This document shows positions 58,101-64,000 of a stretch of DNA of 64,000 nucleotides, one piece after another (position 1 is the stretch's first letter; each line of letters begins with the position of its first letter). The position numbers were made by a program, and so were the translations under genes. Below the pieces are notes generated by a model. It did no database searches and was not told where the DNA came from. It saw only the letters and a program-made list of their open reading frames with translations. Source of the DNA: Mallotus nudiflorus (taxonomy: Eukaryota; Streptophyta; Magnoliopsida; Malpighiales; Euphorbiaceae); assembly GCA_947683625.1 (NCBI GenBank), contig CANTUR010000540.1:72001-136000 (forward strand), written 5' to 3'.

Positions 58101-59286
58101 GGGAAATTATTTTCACAGATAATGACCTGCCCTTAGAAGGAAGGGATCATAATAAAGCCTTGTTCATTAAGGCCGAAGTAAAAGGCAAATTGACATATGT
58201 GATATGGTCGATAATGGGTCTGCCATTAATGTATGTCCTCTGAAGATCCTACCAAAGCTAGGCTTGATAGTAGCTGATTTGAAGCCCTTTGATGTAGTCA
58301 TAAAGGCTTATGATGATACGAAAAGGCCAGTTGAGGGAGCTTTTCAAGCTTTAGTCAAGACTGGACTTATTAAAGTTTGGGTTAACCTCTATATAATAGA
58401 TATTTCAGTCACCTTCACTATTCTTCTCGGGAGACCATGGTTCCATCCTTTGGGGGAAGTGCCATCTACCGTTCATCAAAAGATCAAATTTCCACATGAG
58501 CGAAGGGTGGTTACTATAATGGTTGAAACAGAGGCTGTAGTTGCTGCATTAAAATTAGCTCCTACTAAGATCCAAAACATCCCGAGTTTTGAAGTCTGCA
58601 TGATTTATGAAGACAAGCTAAACCTGAAGATTGTCAGTATGATGAAGAGCATGCAGTTTATGCCTGGGATGGGATTAGGGAGGAATCACCAGGGCCTACT
58701 GAAATTCATTAAACCTAAGGTATCGATCTTGAAGCATGGGGTAGGATATCTAAGGGAAGATGAATCTAATGAAGAGGAAGAAGTTGAGGGTAAGTTTAAA
58801 AAGAACAAAATTAAGGCTAAGCAGAAGAAGAAGACGCTCTAGGAAACCTTTGTAGAGGAAGGTGCCAATTACCCCTATTAAGGAGCTCCTGAGCCTTTAA
58901 TGATCATTGAAAAGCTGGTCCCCGGGTTTAAAATCTTTGCTGAACATGTAGATGGGATCAGAGACTATGTTGTTGAAGAGCCTATAGTAGAAGAGATGAT
59001 ACTAACTTCAGAATCAGAAGGGGACATTCATATAGTGGAGTTGAAGGATGTTGCTAACTAGGAAGAGGAGTTCAACTTCGAAGCCTTTGTCTTTAATTCT
59101 ATTATGGATATTTTCTATGATGGCATTGACTTTTCTCTCTCTAATTTGTTTGAGACAAACAACATTTTTCTTTCTAAAGTTAATATAATGAAGCATGATT
59201 ACACTTACTTGTGCGATGTGTTTCTTAATGGTTATGCTGTGTGCGATGATCATTTCATGCATATGTTTGACATTAATTTAGTGTAA
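58101..59286 (+). pseudogene. protease and G-patch of element E
   Basis: DNDLPLEGRDHNKALFIKAEV, then a 2-bp frameshift near 58,200, then VDNGSAINVCPLKILPKLGL (58,207 on; catalytic Asp kept), ILLGRPWFHPLG (58,420) and a G-patch-like MMKSMQFMPGMGLGRNHQG (58,638-58,694). The frame runs to TAG at 58,840. The linker to RT is seen at 59,104-59,286 (MDIFYDGIDF...). G-patches bind nucleic acid and occur after protease in some retroelements. Confidence 0.85.
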
Positions 59287-59339
59287 ACTGAATCATTTAA
59301 TCTAGGCATAAGTGATAACCCTAGAAATATACTTATTAC

Positions 59340-60360
59340 TTTTGACTTAACTCTTGAAGAGAGAGACAAAAAATGAAAGAAACTCTTAAAAGAAGATAAA
59401 AAGTATTTGCTTGGTGCTATAAGGATATAGCTGGGATCGATAGAGAGATTACGGAACACAGGATTCCCACATATTCTCACATCACAACGATAAATTAGAA
59501 GAAGAGAAGATTAAGGCCAGAATAGGCTCTCCTAGTCAAAGAAGAAGTAGAAAAATAGTTGAAAGCAAAGTTTCTAGAAGTGGTAGATGACACCTAGTGG
59601 CTAGATAACATAGTTCTAATTCCCAAAAAAGATGGTAAAGTCAAGATGTATGTGGACTATAGAGACTTGAACAAGACTTGGCCAAAGGATGATTTTCCTT
59701 TACCACACACTGACACCTTATTCGATAGTGTAGCTTCCAGTGTCATGTACTCATTTATGGATGGATTCTCAGGATACAATTAGATTATGATAGCAGTGAT
59801 TGACAAGTTGAAGACTTCTTTCAGCACTGAGTGGGGTGTTTACTATTACACGATTATGCCATTCAGGTTGAAAAAAGTAGGGTTTACTTACCAAAGAATG
59901 GCTACTACGCTGTTACATGACCTGAACTATAAAGAGATAGAAGTGCATGTAGATGACATGATGGTGAAATCTCTTATCAGAGAAGGGCATTTTAAAGCCT
60001 TAGACAAGTTCCTAGTAAGAGCTAAAAAGTACAACCTCAGACTGAATCCAAAGAAATATGTTTTCAGGGTGATGTCTGGGAAACTATTAGGACACATTAT
60101 TAGTCAGAAAGGCATAGAAGTGGATCCGAACAAAGTTAGAGCAATCAGAGAAATGCCTGCACCAAAGAATAAGAAAGAAGTCAAAGGGTTTATAGGAAGG
60201 CTATAGTACATTATCAGGTTCATAGCCAAACTAACTACCATTTGTGAGCCAATCTTCAAGCTCTTAAAGAAGAATCAGTCGATTATTTAGGATGAAAAGT
60301 GTCAGTAAGGCTTTGAAACTATTAAGTAGTATTTGATGAATCCTATAGTTTTATATAGCT
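59340..60360 (+). pseudogene. reverse transcriptase of element E
   Basis: KFLEVVDDT.WLDNIVLIPKKDG, YVDYRDLNKTWPKDDFPLPH, MYSFMDGFSGYN.IMIAV, then 59,787-60,206 with YTIMPFRLKKVGFTYQRMAT. The YxDD motif reads HVDD (near 59,946): the conserved Tyr is His, while elements B and D keep YVDD. TAG stops at about 59,595, 59,781 and 60,204; at the last, element B has CAG. Confidence 0.9.
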
Positions 60361-60700
60361 GCCAAAACTAGGGAAGCCCTTAATTTTGTACTTGGCTATA
60401 GAGAAAGATGAGATTGGTGCAATGTTGGCTCAAGAAGGAGAAGGGAGAGTTAAACATGTTGTATATTATATGTGTAAGAAGCTTATACCCTATGAAACCA
60501 ATTACAATATAGTATAAAGAACATGCTTGGTTGTAATTTAGGTAATAAAGAAGCTACAACATTACTTTCAGTCCTACAAGATTCAAGCGGTTTCTAAGCA
60601 TGATCCTTTTAGATATCTCCAACAAACTCCGTCACTGATAGGAAAATTAGCTAGATGGTTAGTTCTACTTATTGAATTTGACTTAAATTATATTATGGAA
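60361..60700 (+). pseudogene. RNase H of element E
   Basis: LILYLAIEKDEIGAMLAQEGEGRVKHVVYYMCKKL, YETNYNIV, then IKKLQHYFQSYKIQ and DPFRYLQQTPSLIGKLA. Broken by TAA at about 60,515 and other stops. Aligns with 10,258-10,640 of element B. Confidence 0.85.
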
Positions 60701-61130
60701 GACATCTTGGCCCAGAATTCGATAGATGATGGACAAGAGTGGGAGCTAGAATTCCTGGATGAACACCTAGGGGCAATAGAGATCCAGACATGGAAAATGT
60801 ACTTTGACAGAGCAGTGAAAAGTAAAGGGGCAGACATTGGTGTGATTTTGGTCTCTCCAAAAGGAAAAGTAATTCTGATGGCAAAGACGCTAGAATTTGA
60901 GGTCACTAATAATCAAGTTGAATATAAAGCCTGCATTTTTAGTTTGGAAGCACTCAGGAATGTGGGGGCAGAAGAGGTGACAGTGTATAGGGATTCAATA
61001 CTGGTAGTGAAACAGATAGCCAAGGAGTGGGAAATAAGAGAAGATAAGCTAAAGCCGTATTGGGATTATTCAGCCATGATCCTATTATCCTTTGCGTAAT
61101 ACAGATTCATACACTTACCCCAGGAGGAGA
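60701..61130 (+). pseudogene. second RNase H of element E
   Basis: Open frame 60,695-61,099: QEWELEFLDEHLGAIEIQTW, KMYFDRAVKSKGADIGVIL, EFEVTNNQVEYKACIFSLEAL, TVYRDSILVVKQIAKEWEI. Asp, Glu and Asp positions kept. The longest intact second RNase H of the three copies. Confidence 0.85.
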
Positions 61131-62513
61131 ATTAGATGGCAGATGTGTTGGTCACTCTATCTTCGACATGGGAAGGAGGTAGATGAGCAAAAATGAAGCC
61201 TCTTATCTTAGTAAGGGCCTGAATTCCTTGTTATGAGGAGATCAGAATAATGTCAATCGACCCAGTAGAGAAGCCTTATTTTTATGTTCTACAACAATAT
61301 CTTGAGATAAAACAATTCCCAGAGGAAGCTGATAGAAAAGAAAGAATGTCGTTGAGGATGCTATCTCAGTAATTCATTAGCCATTGTACAAAAGGATGCC
61401 AGTTGGAGTGCACCTGAGATGTGTTGATAAGGGTGAGGTGCAAAAAATCATGGAAGCAGTTCATGAGGGTGTATCTAGGCTACATATGAATGGGACAATC
61501 CTTGCTAAAAAGATAACCCATCAAGGGCACTTCTAGCTAACCATAGAGGCAGATTGTGTGAAGCATGTAAAGAAATGCCACAACTGCTAACTCTATAGTG
61601 ATGTGAGCCATCTGCCTTCTATGGAACTTCAAGGATTGACCTCTCCTTGGCCATTTGCAGTATGGGGAATTGACATTATCGAAGAGACAAGGCCGAAAGC
61701 ATCCAATGGTTATTATTACATTATAGTGGCAATCAACTATTTCTTTAAATGGGTAGAAGTTGAATCATTCATAATTGTAAGGGCGAAACAGATGGCCAAG
61801 TTTATAGAGAAGAATATAATTCGCCAGTATGGGTTGCCTTATTATGTCATTACTGATAATGGTGTTTAGTTTAGGGTAGAAATAACCACTCTATTAGAAG
61901 AATACTAGATTAAGCATCATAGATCATCTCCCCTTATAGACCACAGGCGAATGGGGCTGTAAAAGCAGTAAATAAGAATATGAAAAGACTCTTGGCCAAG
62001 ATACTAGAAAATTATAAAGACTGGGCAAGTTACCTACAATTTTCATTATGGGGATACAAAACCACTACCAGAATGTCAACAGGAGCCACTCCATATTCTC
62101 TGGTGTAAGGGTGTGAAGCTATATTGCCAGTTGAAGTTAAAATCCAATTGAATTAAGTGTTCTCCTAGAGTCTAAAATCCCTGAGTATCAGTGGGTAGAA
62201 AGCTGATTGGCATAGCTGACGTTGTTGAATGAAAAGAGGATAAAGGCCATGTATCACTCTTAGTTGTACCATAAAAGGATAGTTCGGGCTTATAGCAAGA
62301 AGATCAAGCTAGGCAAGATCAAAGAGGGTGACTTGGTCTTAAAGCTCACTAGGCCAACCATGACTGATCTGCGGGGAAAATTTAAGCAGAATTGGGAGGA
62401 TCCTTACCAAGTGAAGAAGCTATTTTCCAAAGGGGCTGCTATTCTATTTGACTTAGAGGGAAATGAATTCAAGAGCCCATCAACATGGACAAGCTAAAGA
62501 AATACTTTTTGTA
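61131..62513 (+). pseudogene. integrase of element E
   Basis: Zinc region HEGVSRLHMNG and CVKHVKKCHNC (61,460-61,590). Core 61,603-61,869: PWPFAVWGIDII (Asp), KNIIRQYGLPYYVITDNG (Asp). At 61,950 the catalytic Glu of NGAVEA reads Lys (NGAVKAVNKN). C-terminal frame 62,264-62,497: KEGDLVLKLTRPTMTDLRGKF. Integrase cannot be active. Confidence 0.88.
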
Positions 62514-62993
62514 AAAGTCTTGCTAGGGAGAAAACCTCAAAAGAGAATGTCTAGGCAAAAGTTAGAAATATAAAAAAGGAAAAAGTACAAATTCTTACTA
62601 GATTAAAAACCTGAAAAGGCGATCCAGGAAAAAGTAAAGGACATGTAAAAAGAGAGAGAGAGAGGAAAAGAAAATATTTAGTTGGAAAACTTGCAAGGGC
62701 AAGCCAATTAATGACATGAGTTATGTAAGAAGCAAACTTGTATAGTCATGTTGTGCTTAAATTAAATAGAATGGATTGCCTTTATTATTATAAACGTTGC
62801 ATTAAATGCTTATTATAACTTGTCTAAGTAGAAAGGAAATTCCATCCAGCAATAGTAAATACAAAGACTAAATTTCATAAACTATCTAATATCGTTTGCT
62901 TCTCTTTTGACTCTCCTGGGCACTCGATGCCTGTAATGCCATTGTCCTTTTGTTTCTAGTAAATTCATCCTTTTCTACCTGTTGTAGTTAAAT
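62514..62993 (+). other. post-integrase spacer of element E
   Basis: Counterpart of 12,428-12,895 in element B, with GGGAGAAAACC, GGACATGTAAAAAGAG and AATGCTTATTA in the same order. No ORF. Confidence 0.6.
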
Positions 62994-64000
62994 TCATGCC
63001 TTGTGCTGGTCATCAGTAGACTGATCTCCACTGTAGTCAATGAACCTCTGGATGATTCTATGAGGCCAAGTAGCAATTAGGTTGTCCAAAAAGTTATGAG
63101 AAAGAGGCCCCGGTGCAAACTCATGCACTAGTTCCATAATCTATTATTTTCTGTCCATATTGCCTGCAAAGCTGAGCCAAATTATAGAAGGTGGAAAAAT
63201 AGAGGCGGGCCAAGGGAACACAGTAGGTGTAAGATCGGAGGGTCACATATTGTAGTCTCCATTATAGGCACATCCACTGAATCAGAGTATCAGGGAATAT
63301 AGACAACCAGCTTTGAACATCTTCTGGGACAGGATGAAATATCCTAGTGCGACAGTGTTTGGCCTTATAGTGAGTAATGTCTCTGGGTGTTTCGAGCAAC
63401 CTCAGTTTCTCTTGAAACCAAGCTTGCAAAAATGATAAATGGGTAAGAATGATGGAAAGCAAAAAATGATAAGAGGAAGAAAGGACTCACCTCCAGCAGA
63501 AAAGGACTCCTAGAGAATCATATAGTCTCGGAGAAGTTATAGAGCCCGATAATAGTCTCAGCCAGAATAAGAGGGAAAGGGTTCAGCCCATTCTCCACTC
63601 GGTCTAGAACATGAAGGATCTTTGGGGTCACAGTTGCTAGAAAAGGAGACTAACAAGAATTGAGCATACAGGAAAAGTGCTATCATTCGAGGCTAAGGAA
63701 CCTCGTTGCTATCTACAGTTGCTATCGTTTCCATAAAAGGGCCCATCAGGATTTCATGGCCGAAAATATGGTGAAGAGAGGACTGAGGGAACATGTTTAA
63801 CAACCTTGCCATTTGATATTGAATGGTATGCAAATCCGGGGTTGCAATTGAAGGAATGATGATTTATCGAGTAGGATCTATTTAAGAGCCCAAGATAGCT
63901 TTAAATTCTTTTGGCAAAGGGAAAATCTCTATTTTATTGAACCAAAAACATGCCTTTGAGGATCCTAAAACTGAGCAAGAACGTGGAGAAATAAGAATTT
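62994..64000 (-). pseudogene. antisense DUF7745-like gene of element E (partial)
   Basis: Minus-strand counterpart of 12,896-13,990. Exon 1 part: VLAQF.DPQRHVFW, QMARLLNMFPQSSLHHIFG, MIALFLYAQFLLVS, LNPFPLILAETIIGL. Donor GGAG|GTGAGT at 63,490. Exon 2: 63,462-63,262 AWFQEKLRLLETPRDITHYK, SWLSIFPDTLIQWMCL, then TAA in place of Trp/Arg, RSYTYCVPLARLYFSTFYNL, HEFAPGPLSHNFLDNLIATW. The acceptor G is A. The 5' end is beyond the window. Confidence 0.65.

Larger units (their letters stand above)
51578..64000 (+). mobile_element. Element E: Tat-lineage retrotransposon (LTR family 2), 5' part
   Basis: 5' LTR 51,578-53,525, tRNA-Arg PBS, gag (split by solo LTR G), protease plus G-patch, RT, RNase H, second RNase H, integrase, and the beginning of the antisense gene region; continues past the window. 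Left flank CTACA (51,573-51,577). Pol is closely related to that of element B. The best-preserved Tat copy here, but every domain has at least one stop or frameshift. Confidence 0.92.

Overview
The window is low-GC plant nuclear DNA, most likely from a eudicot. The evidence is a plant-type RTF2 gene, GT-AG introns of about 65-100 bp, tRNA-Arg and tRNA-iMet primed Ty3/gypsy LTR retrotransposons, and long TA/AC microsatellites. About 57 of the 64 kb is nested retrotransposon. A 7.3-kb gene island (44,296-51,577) holds one intact gene, RTF2, and broken pieces of the TRAPP subunit gene TRAPPC5.

Layout. 1-9,764: 3' part of element A (+), a Tat/Ogre-type element of LTR family 1, with gag and protease remnants, four different tandem-repeat blocks, a polypurine tract and a 2.05-kb 3' LTR. 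It sits inside the reverse transcriptase of element B. 9,765-17,893 and 29,591-32,421: element B (+), a Tat element of LTR family 2, with RT, RNase H, a second RNase H, integrase, two antisense intron-containing genes (DUF7745-like and plant-mobile-domain-like), tandem repeats, PPT and 3' LTR. 17,894-29,590: element C (-), a complete Tekay/Del-type chromovirus inserted in B, with two 3.2-3.4-kb LTRs, iMet PBS, gag-pol and chromodomain. 32,422-44,295: element D (-), a degenerate Tat family-2 element into whose tail B inserted; its 5' LTR is split by solo LTR F (39,982-43,049; TSD CTAAT). 44,296-51,577: gene island. 51,578-64,000: element E (+), Tat family 2, with 5' LTR, tRNA-Arg PBS, gag split by an inverted family-1 solo LTR G (54,636-56,558; TSD CCTGC), protease plus G-patch, RT, two RNases H, integrase, and the start of the same antisense gene region as B.

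All retroelement reading frames seen are broken, mainly by TAG stops. The Tat copies together show a gag-PR-RT-RH-aRH-INT order, then antisense genes, variable tandem repeats, PPT and LTR.

The least expected signals are: (1) two host-like multi-exon genes carried antisense in the 3' part of element B, with TATA-like boxes, leaders and correctly oriented introns; (2) a palindrome, GAGGC-N3/4-GCCTC, repeated just upstream of TATA-like boxes in the family-2 LTRs and in one antisense promoter, and again inside intron 1 of the other antisense gene; (3) a PBS-like TGGCGACTCC about 110 bp before the LTR end in both Tat families; (4) RTF2 and TRAPPC5 remnants side by side, as I recall for Arabidopsis, with TRAPPC5 broken by a 7-bp tandem duplication.
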